Of a stretch of 64,000 nucleotides of DNA, positions 35,504 through 43,166 are shown one piece after another. The stretch covers positions 310,001 to 374,000 of the forward strand of contig CBDCGC010000003.1 of NCBI GenBank assembly GCA_965216585.1. The letters are read 5' to 3'. Origin of the DNA: CADEER01 sp965216585 (lineage in GTDB: Bacteria; Desulfobacterota; Binatia; HRBIN30; CADEER01). Numbering within the stretch: the stretch's first letter is position 1; every line of letters starts with the position of its first letter. A program made the position numbers and the translations under genes. The notes under the pieces are model-generated. The model saw only the letters and a list, made by a program, of their open reading frames with translations, was not told where the DNA came from and made no database searches.

Positions 35504-36051
35504 CCAAGTTGCGAGTGGCGACCTTGCGACTCTGCAAGGTCGCACCGCGTTTTCACCCATCGATCTCACGCCAACCGGTCAACCGCTTCGTGGCACGATG
35601 TCTGCGTGCACCGAGGGGGTATACCAGAAGGAACCTCAGCCTTCTCGGTCCTCCCGTGGGATGGGTGGGTAGAGCCGATACTTTGCCGAGCGCGCGTCGC
35701 CCCCCCTTGCGTGCTTCTCGAGCCCCCCGAGCACCCATCCCACACCCCCTCTGACTCGCTTCGCTCGTAGGGCTGGGGCGCAGGCTTGGGCTCGGGCTGG
35801 GGGTGGTCTCTCCCACACCCCCTCTGACTCGCTTCGCTCGTAGGGCTGGGGCGCAGGCTTGGGCTCGGGCTGGGGGTGGTCTCGCTTCGCGAGGTTGTTC
35901 GAGGCGTTTCTCTGAGACTGGTTTCGTTCTGGCCCCAGCCTACAGCCTCTTGGTCAAGCCTCCCGCCTTCTTTTCCCCGCCTGCAGGCTCAATGAAAGGC
36001 TGGGGCTGCGGGCTGGGGCGGTAGGCTGGGGGGCTCGCTTTGCGAGACCCG
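35504..36051. other. Non-coding region with G-rich repeats
   Basis: 548 bases between cysC and the F420-type reductase gene. No convincing coding sequence: the reading frames here are repeat-driven and show no domain. It holds the 73-bp tandem duplication listed separately and further G-rich or C-rich runs (GGCTGGGGCTGCGGGCTGGGG near 36000, and scattered CTCGCTTCGCGAG-type short inverted repeats). No promoter or terminator is clear. Confidence 0.6.
35739..35884. repeat. Two direct 73-bp tandem repeats, G-rich
   Basis: Two essentially identical head-to-tail copies beginning CCCACACCCCCTCTGACTCG and ending GGGCTGGGGGTGGTCTC. Each copy carries GGGCTGGGG, then GGGCTCGGGCTGGGGG, a close spacing of four guanine runs that could fold into a G-quadruplex on the plus strand. 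TCGCTTCGCTCG inside each copy is a short near-repeat. No gene covers it. Confidence 0.85.
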
Positions 36052-36420
36052 TTACAGCGGCTCGATGCGAGCGGCGACCGCGTCTGCGGCGTTGCCGCCG
36101 AACAAACGAACGATGCGGTAGGTCCAGTACTTCTTGCCGACTTTCGCCATGACGTCGGCGATTTGCTGCGCGTCTTCGAGCGGCCGCGCGCGCGCCTCGA
36201 TCGGTCCATCGCCAAAGTCGACCTGCACCGATGGGTTGGCGCAGAGGTTGCGATACCAATGAGCCGCCTTGCGCGCCACGTGTTGGACGAGAACGCTTCC
36301 GTCATCACCGCTGACGAACCAAATCGTCACCGTGCGCGGCTTGCCCGAGCGGCGGCCGATCGTCGTCAGATCGATCGTCTTGCGGCTGCCGTGGCGATCG
36401 AGGGCGAAAGTGCCGCTCAT
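36052..36420 (-). CDS. Deazaflavin/F420-dependent nitroreductase-like protein (DUF385 type)
   Basis: 122 residues of the split-barrel Ddn-like family: KTIDLTTIGRRSGKPRTVTI is the phosphate-contacting core motif, then VLVQHVARKAAHWYRNLCANP. Relatives use F420H2 or flavin and act on quinones or nitro compounds. No F420 biosynthesis gene is in the window, so the cofactor is a family-based guess. It overlaps the end of the gpmA gene by four bases and is probably co-transcribed with it. Confidence 0.8.
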   Translation of the reverse strand: MSGTFALDRHGSRKTIDLTTIGRRSGKPRTVTIWFVSGDDGSVLVQHVARKAAHWYRNLCANPSVQVDFGDGPIEARARPLEDAQQIADVMAKVGKKYWTYRIVRLFGGNAADAVAARIEPL

Positions 36421-37028
36421 CCTTCGAGCACTTCCTTGCTGACGACCTTGCCCGCACCATCGATCTCGTAGACGATCGGCACGCCGGTGGGAATGTTGAG
36501 TTGCGTCACCTCGTCGCGGCTGAGCTCGTCGAGGTGCATCACCACCGAGCGCAGCGAGTTGCCGTGGGCAGCGACGATCGCGTTCTTCCCCGCCTGCACC
36601 AAGGGAGCAATTTCGGCCTGGTAGTAGGGCAAGGTCCGCTCCGCCGTATCCTTCAGGCTCTCGCCGCCCGGTGGTGCCGTGTCGTAGCTGCGGCGCCAGA
36701 TGTGGACCTGCTCGTCGCCGTACTGTTCGGCGGTTTCAGCTTTGTTCAGTCCCTGCAGGTCGCCGTAGTGGCGCTCGTTCAAGGCGCGATGCCGGGCGAC
36801 CGGCACATCGCCGTGCTCATTCTCCTCGAGAATGATGTCGAGAGTCGCCGCCGCTCGCTGCAACTCCGAGGTGAAGGCCTGGTCGAAACACAGTTCGCGC
36901 AGCGCTCGGCCGGCCTGCAAGGCCTCCTCTCGCCCCTTTTCGGTGAGAGGCACATCCTCCCAGCCGGTGAATCGGTTCTCCAGATTCCACTGCGATTGCC
37001 CGTGTCGCACGAGCACTAGCTTGCCCAT
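36417..37028 (-). CDS. gpmA: 2,3-bisphosphoglycerate-dependent phosphoglycerate mutase
   Basis: 203 residues with the active-site set of the cofactor-dependent family: Arg8-His9 in VRHGQSQWN, Glu85 in NERHYGDLQGL and His155 in AAHGNSLRS. GWEDVPLTEKG is also diagnostic. It interconverts 3- and 2-phosphoglycerate in glycolysis/gluconeogenesis. The protein is about 45 residues shorter than E. coli GpmA, as is common in many phyla (shorter C-terminal tail). The four-base overlap with the following gene suggests coupling. Confidence 0.95.
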   Translation of the reverse strand: MGKLVLVRHGQSQWNLENRFTGWEDVPLTEKGREEALQAGRALRELCFDQAFTSELQRAAATLDIILEENEHGDVPVARHRALNERHYGDLQGLNKAETAEQYGDEQVHIWRRSYDTAPPGGESLKDTAERTLPYYQAEIAPLVQAGKNAIVAAHGNSLRSVVMHLDELSRDEVTQLNIPTGVPIVYEIDGAGKVVSKEVLEG

Positions 37029-37102
37029 GAATTCGCCTCACCCACCGCCGCAGCGTCGCGTCCGAACGCCCGTGTCCCTGCGGTACCCGGCAGCATCGCC
37101 GG

Positions 37103-37612
37103 TCAGTCGCGGATCAATCCCGGCGCATCGTTGGGATGCGTACGATGCGGATCCACCAGATACGGCGACCACACCTTGTTCTTCACTTCCCAGGGACCGT
37201 GCTCGTACGGACTCCAGGCCTGCTTGCGCCGCATCGCGGCACGCGCGCGTTCTTTGTCCTTGTAGGGAATCGGGTTGACCAGGATGTCGTCCTCGGTCTC
37301 GCGTTCCTCTTCGCCGACTTCCCCGACCTCTTCCGCTTCCCAGACCGGCTCCTGCAACAACCGCCGCTGGGTTGCGCGCGGTCGCCACTGCAAGCGCCGG
37401 CCATAGCTATGCGCGCATTTCTCGACCCAGGCCGTCGTCGTACCGAGCGACTTGGCGATGCGCCCGGGATCGCCACCGTGCAGCGCCCCGGCTCGTTCGA
37501 CCCGATGCAGCTCGCTCAAGACCTTCGTGCAGGGAATCCTCTGCGCCGAGGTCGGCACGGCGAATAGACCGATCAGCAGCGCGATCAGCCAGGTGTGCGG
37601 GCGAAATCCCAT
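37103..37612 (-). CDS. Exported protein of unknown function
   Basis: 169 residues. A clear signal peptide (GFRPHTWLIALLIGLFAVP, cleaved near TSAQ-R) starts at the chosen ATG. The mature part has a helix-turn-helix-like segment (RIAKSLGTTTAWVEKC), a strongly acidic stretch (EEVGEVGEEERETEDD) and a proline/tryptophan-rich end. No family recognised. It lies 74 bases upstream of gpmA on the same strand, without overlap. A frame extends further 5' but only from the signal peptide onward does it look like a protein. Confidence 0.6.
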   Translation of the reverse strand: MGFRPHTWLIALLIGLFAVPTSAQRIPCTKVLSELHRVERAGALHGGDPGRIAKSLGTTTAWVEKCAHSYGRRLQWRPRATQRRLLQEPVWEAEEVGEVGEEERETEDDILVNPIPYKDKERARAAMRRKQAWSPYEHGPWEVKNKVWSPYLVDPHRTHPNDAPGLIRD

Positions 37613-37716
37613 GCCGCAAAGACTAGCACGCAGAGGTCGCGAGTCGCCAATGCATCGAAACGACGCCGCGACCACACGCGGCCGCGGCATCGTCGATTTC
37701 TTCCCGAATCGGCGGA

Positions 37717-38040
37717 CTACAGGACCCCCCGCCGAGCCGCCTGGTAGTGGCTGGCACAATACCCCTTGGCGACATAAGCCTTGTTGCAACCCTTGATGGT
37801 ACAAACGCGCTTCGGCGGCGGAATGTCGATCTTCGGCGGTTTCCAGCCTTTCAATCTTTCCTTGGAGACATCCAAGCCTTCATTGAGCAAGGCAATCACG
37901 ACTTCTGTTTTGGAAGCACCCACCTCTTTGGCGACCTTGTGAATCGCGTCGCTCACCTCGATCGGAATCTTGACATTCATCAACTTGCTCGTCGCCTGGC
38001 GACTCTTGCCGAGGTCTCTCAACCGTAAATCAGACCGCAT
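37717..38040 (-). CDS. Small ribbon-helix-helix protein with a C-terminal Cys2-Cys-His zinc motif
   Basis: 107 residues. The first half (MNVKIPIEVSDAIHKVAKEV, then GASKTEVVIALLNEGLDV) has the strand-helix-helix pattern of ribbon-helix-helix DNA-binding proteins. The second half ends with CTIKGCNKAYVAKGYCASHY, a probable zinc knuckle (C-x4-C-x9-C-x2-H). I do not know a named family with this order. The ATG follows a strong GGAGGG site. Two palindromes lie in its promoter, suggesting it represses itself. No toxin gene follows it, so it is not an obvious antitoxin. Confidence 0.7.
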   Translation of the reverse strand: MRSDLRLRDLGKSRQATSKLMNVKIPIEVSDAIHKVAKEVGASKTEVVIALLNEGLDVSKERLKGWKPPKIDIPPPKRVCTIKGCNKAYVAKGYCASHYQAARRGVL

Positions 38041-38087
38041 GAACTTCCCTCCGTTGAAATTCGATAATTATTGCGTCAACTGCACCG

Positions 38088-38100
38088 AGTCTTTAAGACT
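38088..38100. promoter_or_regulatory. Palindrome near the transcription start of the RHH-zinc gene
   Basis: AGTCTT-T-AAGACT, a perfect 6+1+6 inverted repeat, lies about five bases downstream of the -10 box, where transcription should begin. It fits a repressor operator. Assignment to the adjacent small DNA-binding protein is inference. Confidence 0.45.
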
Positions 38101-38105
38101 TCACT

Positions 38106-38134
38106 ACGCTAAGCAATTTTGAATTCTAATTCAA
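38106..38134 (-). promoter_or_regulatory. Promoter of the RHH-zinc gene
   Basis: On the minus strand TTGAAT is followed after 17 bases by TAGCGT, in an AT-rich stretch unlike the surrounding DNA. The -10 is of the same TAGC type as those before nuoA and the cobalamin riboswitch. Confidence 0.5.
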
Positions 38135-38135
38135 A
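38118..38135. promoter_or_regulatory. Palindrome overlapping the -35 of the RHH-zinc promoter
   Basis: TTTGAATT-CT-AATTCAAA is a perfect 8+2+8 inverted repeat that covers the -35 hexamer. Together with the second palindrome near the transcription start it would allow two dimers to bind at the promoter. No experimental basis; position and symmetry only. Confidence 0.45.
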
Positions 38136-38167
38136 CTCTTTCCGACCACGCCTACGTACTTGTCCTG

Positions 38168-39703
38168 ATGCCGCGCTCTGACCGCCTCTTTGAAACTCCG
38201 CCGTGGTGCGTCTGCAAGCAGTCTAGCGCCTCTTTTCTAGTCCTCGCGCCGCATGGCGGGCAGCGCTCCTATCCATCTCGACCGGCGGTGCCGCTGCGCC
38301 ACGAGAAGCGCCATCGGATCAACGATCTCTACAGCGCCGAGGTCGCCATCGAGTTGGCCGACCGGCTTTCCGGCTCCTACCTCGTCAACCGCGGCATGGA
38401 TCGCAACCAGCTCGATCTCAACCGCGTCCGCCAGGTGCGGCGGCGGGCGAGTTGGTTTCTCGAAGCCATCGACGATCTGGTCGCGGCGATCCTGGCGCGC
38501 CACGAGATAGCGTGCGTTCTCGTCGTGCACGGGTGGAACGTCAACCAGAGCCGCTGCGACTTCGGTGTCGGCGCCGACCTCGAAAGCAGCGCCGACACCG
38601 ACACCTCGCAACTCACCGCGTCGCTGGCGTTCATCGAACGCGTCCTCCATCCGCTCGCCCACCCGAGTCGACTCTACCGCACGACACGCGGCTCCCATTT
38701 TCCGGCGCGCCATCGCAACAACCTGCTCCAACTCTTTCGGCGCGACGCAGCGCGCTGCTCCGAGTTGCCCGAACGACTGGCCGCCGCCGTCGCCGGCGGC
38801 CGCTGCGAAGCGGTACAGGTCGAGCTCGGCATCCCCCTGCGCTGGCCGGGCGAACGTCGGACGGCCTTCGTCGCCGGTCTGGCATCGGCGCTGCAAAACC
38901 CGGCGCCACCGCCGCGACGCGCCGCCAGCCAACACCGCGGCGCAACGACCAGCACCAGCACCGGGTCCTGGCAGTTGTTCGACCCGGCGTGCGAGGTCGG
39001 AATCCTCGCCGCCGTCGACGAGCTCCCGGCAGCCGACCGCTGTTTCGGCCGCCTCGCCCTCTATCTCCCCGACGGCAGCGTCGGCCTCTACACCGGTGAG
39101 GCCGCGAGCACGGAGCACCTCGCCATCGACGGTCCGGCGTTCACCGATACCGAGGACGGCCAGTGCCTGCGCTTCGACGGCTCGATGATGATCACCGCCG
39201 ACGGCTCAACCTACGTCGATCTCGAATACGCCCTGGCCGGATCACACCTCCAACACTGTCGCATCGAGCTCGCCAAGACCCGGCGCGGTGACGACTCGGT
39301 CGTCGGTTCGGTCGAAATCGGCGAGCGTCGCTACGAAGTGTCAGCGCGCGGATTCGACGGCAGCCGATGGGGAGCGTGGCGGCGAGCCGCGCGAGCGCAG
39401 TGGAGCGTGCGCGCCGCACTCGACGACGGCAGCAGCGCCGTCTTTCGCTCGGACGGCGGCGAGATCAACACCGCTTGGTCGCGCGTGTGCCTGGCTGCAG
39501 ATGGCTACACCCCGTTGCGCATCGATGCTGAAACCAGCCGCGGCCGCATCCGTGTCGATCCCCGCTCGCGCATGTCGATCGTTCGTCCGATCGACAAATA
39601 CCGGCGCGCCCGTGTCACGTTCGGCCCGGCCGACATCGAGATCGACGGGCGCCGGCGCGGCACCGCCATCTACGACTACGCACGCCTCGTCGATCGCCCC
39701 TGA
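38168..39703 (+). CDS. N-formylglutamate-amidohydrolase-like protein with a C-terminal domain of unknown function
   Basis: 511 residues. The first third has FLVLAPHGGQRS, then DLYSAEVAIELADRLSG, DRNQLDLNRVRQV and VLVVHGWNVN. These resemble the core strands and DLNR/VHG motifs of N-formylglutamate amidohydrolase-type zinc hydrolases, though I am unsure. From about 280 to the end a beta-rich region follows (GILAAVDELPAADRCFGRLA, GSVGLYTGE, SVVGSVEIGERRYEVSARGF) whose family I do not recognise. There is no signal peptide. The chosen ATG lacks a good ribosome site, so the start is uncertain. Divergent from the RHH-zinc gene. Confidence 0.55.
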   Translation: MPRSDRLFETPPWCVCKQSSASFLVLAPHGGQRSYPSRPAVPLRHEKRHRINDLYSAEVAIELADRLSGSYLVNRGMDRNQLDLNRVRQVRRRASWFLEAIDDLVAAILARHEIACVLVVHGWNVNQSRCDFGVGADLESSADTDTSQLTASLAFIERVLHPLAHPSRLYRTTRGSHFPARHRNNLLQLFRRDAARCSELPERLAAAVAGGRCEAVQVELGIPLRWPGERRTAFVAGLASALQNPAPPPRRAASQHRGATTSTSTGSWQLFDPACEVGILAAVDELPAADRCFGRLALYLPDGSVGLYTGEAASTEHLAIDGPAFTDTEDGQCLRFDGSMMITADGSTYVDLEYALAGSHLQHCRIELAKTRRGDDSVVGSVEIGERRYEVSARGFDGSRWGAWRRAARAQWSVRAALDDGSSAVFRSDGGEINTAWSRVCLAADGYTPLRIDAETSRGRIRVDPRSRMSIVRPIDKYRRARVTFGPADIEIDGRRRGTAIYDYARLVDRP

Positions 39704-39713
39704 CGGTGCAAAG

Positions 39714-40874
39714 CTACGGGCTCGACTCGGCGGCGATCGAGTCGGGATCGTCGAGCACCACCTGGGCGACCAACTCGCGGTTCCACGTCGCGTCGCCAAA
39801 GGTCACTTCGGAGCCCTTGGCGCGTTTGAAGTAGAGGTGCATGTCGTGTTCCCAGGTAAAGCCGATACCGCCGTGGATCTGGATCCCTTCGCCGGACACG
39901 TCGCGATAGGCATCGGAACAATAGGCCTTGGCCATGCACGCGGCCAGGTGCGCCTCGGGCACGTCGTTGGCCACCGCCCACGCCGCGTAGTACGTCGCCG
40001 ACTTGGCACTCTCCACCTGCACCATCATGTCGGCGCACTTGTGCTGGATCGCCTGAAAGCTGCCGATCGGCTTGCCGAACTGCTCGCGCACCTTGGCGTA
40101 TTCGACACTCATGTCGAGCACCGCCTGGGCGCCGCCACACATCTCGGCACAGAGACCGACCTTGGCGCGGTCGACGACGCGGTCGAGCAATCGCCAGCCC
40201 TCGCCGACTTCTCCGAGCACGGCGTCGGCGCCAAGGCGGACGTCGAGCTCGACCTCGCACAGCTTGCGCGTCTGATCCATGGTCTTGAGCACGCGCGTCG
40301 ACACGCCGTCGCCGTTCTCGACGAGGAAGAGCGTCACCCCTTCTTCCCCCTCGCCACCGCTGCGCGCGGCAACGACGAGAACGTCGGCGTTGTGTGCATC
40401 GTGCACGAACAGCTTGGTACCCTGCAGGCGATACCCCGCGCCGTCATCTTGCGCCGCCAGGGCAATGCCAGCGGCGTCCCAGCGACCGCTCTCTTCGACC
40501 TGCGCCAGGGTGGCGCGCTTTTCACCTGTCGCCAGGGAACTCAGGAAACGGCTTTTCTGCTCCTCGCTGCCGCCCAGCGCGATGGCGACGCCGCCGAGAA
40601 TCGCCGAGGCGTAGAACGGACCGGGCATCACCGTCCGGCCCATCTCCTCGAGGACGACGACCATGTCGACCATGTCCAATCCGGCGCCGCCGTATTCCTC
40701 CGGAATGATCAGTCCGGTCCAGCCGAGCGCCGCCATCTTCGACCACAACTCGTCGGCAAAGCCGCGTTCGTCGTCCATCATCTGCCGCACGTGCGTCATC
40801 GGACACTCGTCGGCGAGAAAGGCGCGAACGCTGTCGCGCAACATGTCCTGCTCTTCGCTGAAACCGAAATCCAT
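39714..40874 (-). CDS. Acyl-CoA dehydrogenase
   Basis: 386 residues, full length for the family. N-terminal helical domain (FSEEQDMLRDSVRAFLADE), middle beta domain (ATLAQVEESGRWDAAG), C-terminal helical bundle with YAKVREQFGKPIGSFQAIQHK and GIQIHGGIGFTWEHDMHLYFKRAK. Those two motifs contact FAD. It introduces a 2,3 double bond in an acyl-CoA thioester and passes electrons to ETF. Substrate chain type is unknown; the form resembles FadE-like enzymes of steroid and terpenoid catabolism. It ends ten bases from the convergent neighbour's stop. Confidence 0.9.
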   Translation of the reverse strand: MDFGFSEEQDMLRDSVRAFLADECPMTHVRQMMDDERGFADELWSKMAALGWTGLIIPEEYGGAGLDMVDMVVVLEEMGRTVMPGPFYASAILGGVAIALGGSEEQKSRFLSSLATGEKRATLAQVEESGRWDAAGIALAAQDDGAGYRLQGTKLFVHDAHNADVLVVAARSGGEGEEGVTLFLVENGDGVSTRVLKTMDQTRKLCEVELDVRLGADAVLGEVGEGWRLLDRVVDRAKVGLCAEMCGGAQAVLDMSVEYAKVREQFGKPIGSFQAIQHKCADMMVQVESAKSATYYAAWAVANDVPEAHLAACMAKAYCSDAYRDVSGEGIQIHGGIGFTWEHDMHLYFKRAKGSEVTFGDATWNRELVAQVVLDDPDSIAAESSP

Positions 40875-40972
40875 CGCTCGCTCTCCGTATCTGCAGACTT
40901 GTCGCTCGCCCTCCGCACCCTGTCAACTCAACCGTCCTTGTTCGCTCCAACAAACTTCGCTAACCCCCGAGC

Positions 40973-41806
40973 ATGAACACCGAAGCTCGCCAACGCTTCG
41001 CCGCGCTCGCCGCGCAGCCCGATGCGAGCGTCGACCTCAGCCGTGCGGCGCTGCTGATCGCCGCCGAGCGCGACGGCGATCTCGACCTCGACGCTCATCT
41101 GGCAGAGTGTGAGGATCGCTTCGCGACGCTCGCCAGAGGGGCGCGCCAACACCAACCCGGCGACGATCGCGCCCGGCTCGAGTCGCTGCTGCACTACCTC
41201 GGCCGCCGCTGTCACTTCCGCGGCAACCAGGACGACTACTACGACCTGCGCAACAGCTACCTCGACGAAGTACTGAACCGTCACACCGGCATTCCCATCA
41301 CCCTGGCGCTGGTCTACATCGAGGTGGGCAAACGCATCGGCATCGACATCCGCGGCGTCTCCTTTCCCGGTCACTTTCTCGCTCTCCACCCGGCATCGCC
41401 ACCAGTTCTCTTCGACCCATTCTCCGCAACCGTCATCGACGAAAAGCAGTGCCGCGATCGGCTCCGCGCGGCTATCAGCCCCGAGGCGGAGCTCGAGCCC
41501 GGCATGCTCGATCCGGCGCCGAACAAGGAGATCCTCGCCCGCATCCTGACCAACCTCAAACTCATCCACGTGCGCAGCAGCGCCTTCGACGCGGCACTGG
41601 CCTGCAGCGAACGCATCCTCCTGTTGCACCCCGATCAACCGTCAGAGCTGCGCGACCGCGCCGCCCTCTACATCAAGCTACAGTGCTACGACGCCGCGCG
41701 CACCGACATGAGCCGCTTCCTCGAAATCGCACCCAACCACCCCGACACCACCGCCATCCGCGAAACACTGCTGCGACTGCAATCGGGAAAACCGACTCTG
41801 CACTGA
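40973..41806 (+). CDS. SirB1/transglutaminase-like protein with TPR-type tail
   Basis: 277 residues. The transglut_core2 part (FRGNQDDYYDLRNSYLDEVL, RHTGIPITLALVYIEVGKRI, GVSFPGHFLAL) has the SirB1 order: Asp/Asn-rich helix, then GIPITLALVY, then the SFPGHF motif. A helical C-terminal part (ALACSERILLLHPDQPSELR to CYDAARTDMSRFLEIAPNHP) is tetratricopeptide-like. Cysteine nucleophile of true transglutaminases is not apparent, so it is likely non-catalytic, as in SirB1. Function of the family is poorly known. mutT follows 15 bases later, same direction. Confidence 0.85.
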   Translation: MNTEARQRFAALAAQPDASVDLSRAALLIAAERDGDLDLDAHLAECEDRFATLARGARQHQPGDDRARLESLLHYLGRRCHFRGNQDDYYDLRNSYLDEVLNRHTGIPITLALVYIEVGKRIGIDIRGVSFPGHFLALHPASPPVLFDPFSATVIDEKQCRDRLRAAISPEAELEPGMLDPAPNKEILARILTNLKLIHVRSSAFDAALACSERILLLHPDQPSELRDRAALYIKLQCYDAARTDMSRFLEIAPNHPDTTAIRETLLRLQSGKPTLH

Positions 41807-41821
41807 CGAGCAACGACACAT

Positions 41822-42292
41822 TTGAAACGACCATCGACACACGTTGCGCCTTATCGAGGCCGCCGTAACAAGAAAACCTCGGCGCCCGTGACCAACGAAC
41901 CCAAGAAGTCCGTTCGCGTAAGCGCCGCAATCCTGCGAAGGAACGGCCGCGTCCTCGTCTGCCAGCGGCGTAGCGATCAACAGCACCCGGGCAAGTGGGA
42001 GTTTCCCGGTGGCAAGATCGAAGCGGGCGAGAGCGCTGCCGAGTGCTTGCGGCGCGAGATCGCCGAAGAGCTCGGTGTCGAAGCAGAGATCGGCAGGCTC
42101 ATCGCTCACCTGCAGCACAACTACCCCGGTGGCCCGTCGGTCGAGCTGTGGTTCTACGCCGTCGACGAGGTTCGCGGCGAGATCACCAACCGCGTCTTCG
42201 CCGACATGCGCTGGGTCACGCCGGCCGAGCTCGCAAGCATCGATCTGCTCGAGGCGGATCGGCCGCTGATTGAGATGATTGGTGATTCGTGA
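41822..42292 (+). CDS. mutT: MutT-type Nudix hydrolase
   Basis: 156 residues (133 if the in-frame GTG at 41891 is the start). The Nudix box is complete: GKIEAGESAAECLRREIAEE with G64, E70, R78-E79 and E82-E83. VLVCQRRSDQQHPGKWEFPGG is the MutT/8-oxo-dGTPase opening. It cleans oxidised nucleotides. The C-terminal codons (IGDS and the stop) lie inside the first units of the heptamer repeat that follows, so the repeat array overlaps the gene's 3' end. The N-terminal 23 or so residues are basic and not typical of MutT, favouring the later start. Confidence 0.88.
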   Translation: MKRPSTHVAPYRGRRNKKTSAPVTNEPKKSVRVSAAILRRNGRVLVCQRRSDQQHPGKWEFPGGKIEAGESAAECLRREIAEELGVEAEIGRLIAHLQHNYPGGPSVELWFYAVDEVRGEITNRVFADMRWVTPAELASIDLLEADRPLIEMIGDS

Positions 42293-42416
42293 TTGGTGAC
42301 TGGTGACTGGTGATTGGTGAAACCGTGAAGCTCGCGAAATCACGAATCACGAGTCACCAATCACGAACCACCATAACACGAATCACGAATCACGAGTCAC
42401 CAATCACCATTCACCC
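42277..42416. repeat. Inverted heptamer repeat array between mutT and a dehydrogenase gene
   Basis: The left arm is built of degenerate 7-mers (TGGTGAT, TCGTGAT, TGGTGAC) repeated in tandem; the right arm is the reverse complement pattern (ATCACGA, GTCACCA, ATCACCA), about 80 bases. The arms are separated by an 18-base spacer (AACCGTGAAGCTCGCGAA). The whole can fold into a long imperfect hairpin. The stop codons of both flanking, convergent genes lie inside the array. It may serve as a bidirectional transcript end and is not a CRISPR. Confidence 0.85.
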
Positions 42417-43166
42417 CTGCATGGTCAGGCCGCCGGAGACGCTGATCGTCTGGCCGGTGATGTACGCCGCCTCCTCCGACATCAGAAAGGTGACGATACC
42501 GGCGACGTCCTCTGGTTGGCCAAGCCGGCGCATCGGGATCGCTTTCTTCAGCGCCTCGGCGAGGCGACCCGATTCTTCGAGGTCGGCGAGGAGTTGCGTG
42601 TCGGTCGGGCCGGGGCACACCGCGTTGCAAGTAATACCCTGCTTGGCCAGCTCGCGCGCCAGGGACTTCATCAGCGCGATGATGCCGCCCTTGGCGGCCG
42701 AGTAGACCGACTCGCCCATCGAGCCGACTCGCCCGGCGTCCGAGGCGATCGACACGATGCGGCCGCGACCGTAGTCGGCCAGCTTCTGCGCCACGACGTG
42801 CGTCACGTTGAGCGGACCGTAGAGATTGACGTCGATCACCCTGCGCCAAAATTCGGGCTCGCTGTCGACGAAACGCACGGCGCGGTCCCAGCCGGCGTTG
42901 TTGACCAAACCCCACAACGGACCGGCTGTCTCTTCCGCCCGCTCGATGGCTTCTCGCACGGCCTCGTAGTCGGTGATGTCGGCGGCGAAACCGGCACAGC
43001 CGCTGGTCGTCGCACACAGATCGGCGGCAACCGCTGCGGCAGCGTCACCGTCGATGTCGAGGACCGTGACGCGGCATCCACCGCGCGCTAGTCGCTCGGC
43101 AATCGCGCGACCGATACCCCTGGCAGCCCCGGTGACGACGACGTGCTGGGCATCGACTTCGCTCAT
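42411..43166 (-). CDS. SDR-family dehydrogenase (2-hydroxycyclohexanecarboxyl-CoA dehydrogenase / FabG-like)
   Basis: 251 residues. TGAARGIG near residue 13, NNAG (GLVNNAG), a serine in IVSIASDAG, and Tyr-x-x-x-Lys in SVYSAAKGG, with the C-terminal EEAAYITGQTISVSGG: a complete classical SDR. The closest type I recognise is BadH-like or FabG-like. The ATG overlaps the purC stop by four bases, so the two genes are coupled although their functions differ. Its stop codon lies in the heptamer repeat array. Confidence 0.85.
   Translation of the reverse strand: MSEVDAQHVVVTGAARGIGRAIAERLARGGCRVTVLDIDGDAAAAVAADLCATTSGCAGFAADITDYEAVREAIERAEETAGPLWGLVNNAGWDRAVRFVDSEPEFWRRVIDVNLYGPLNVTHVVAQKLADYGRGRIVSIASDAGRVGSMGESVYSAAKGGIIALMKSLARELAKQGITCNAVCPGPTDTQLLADLEESGRLAEALKKAIPMRRLGQPEDVAGIVTFLMSEEAAYITGQTISVSGGLTMQG

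Noticed and set aside
35739..35884. CRISPR or phage attachment repeat
   Set aside because: Two adjacent 73-bp copies with no spacer, no tRNA and no integrase.
42277..42416. CRISPR array
   Set aside because: Units are seven bases with no spacers, and the two arms are inverted; no cas gene nearby.
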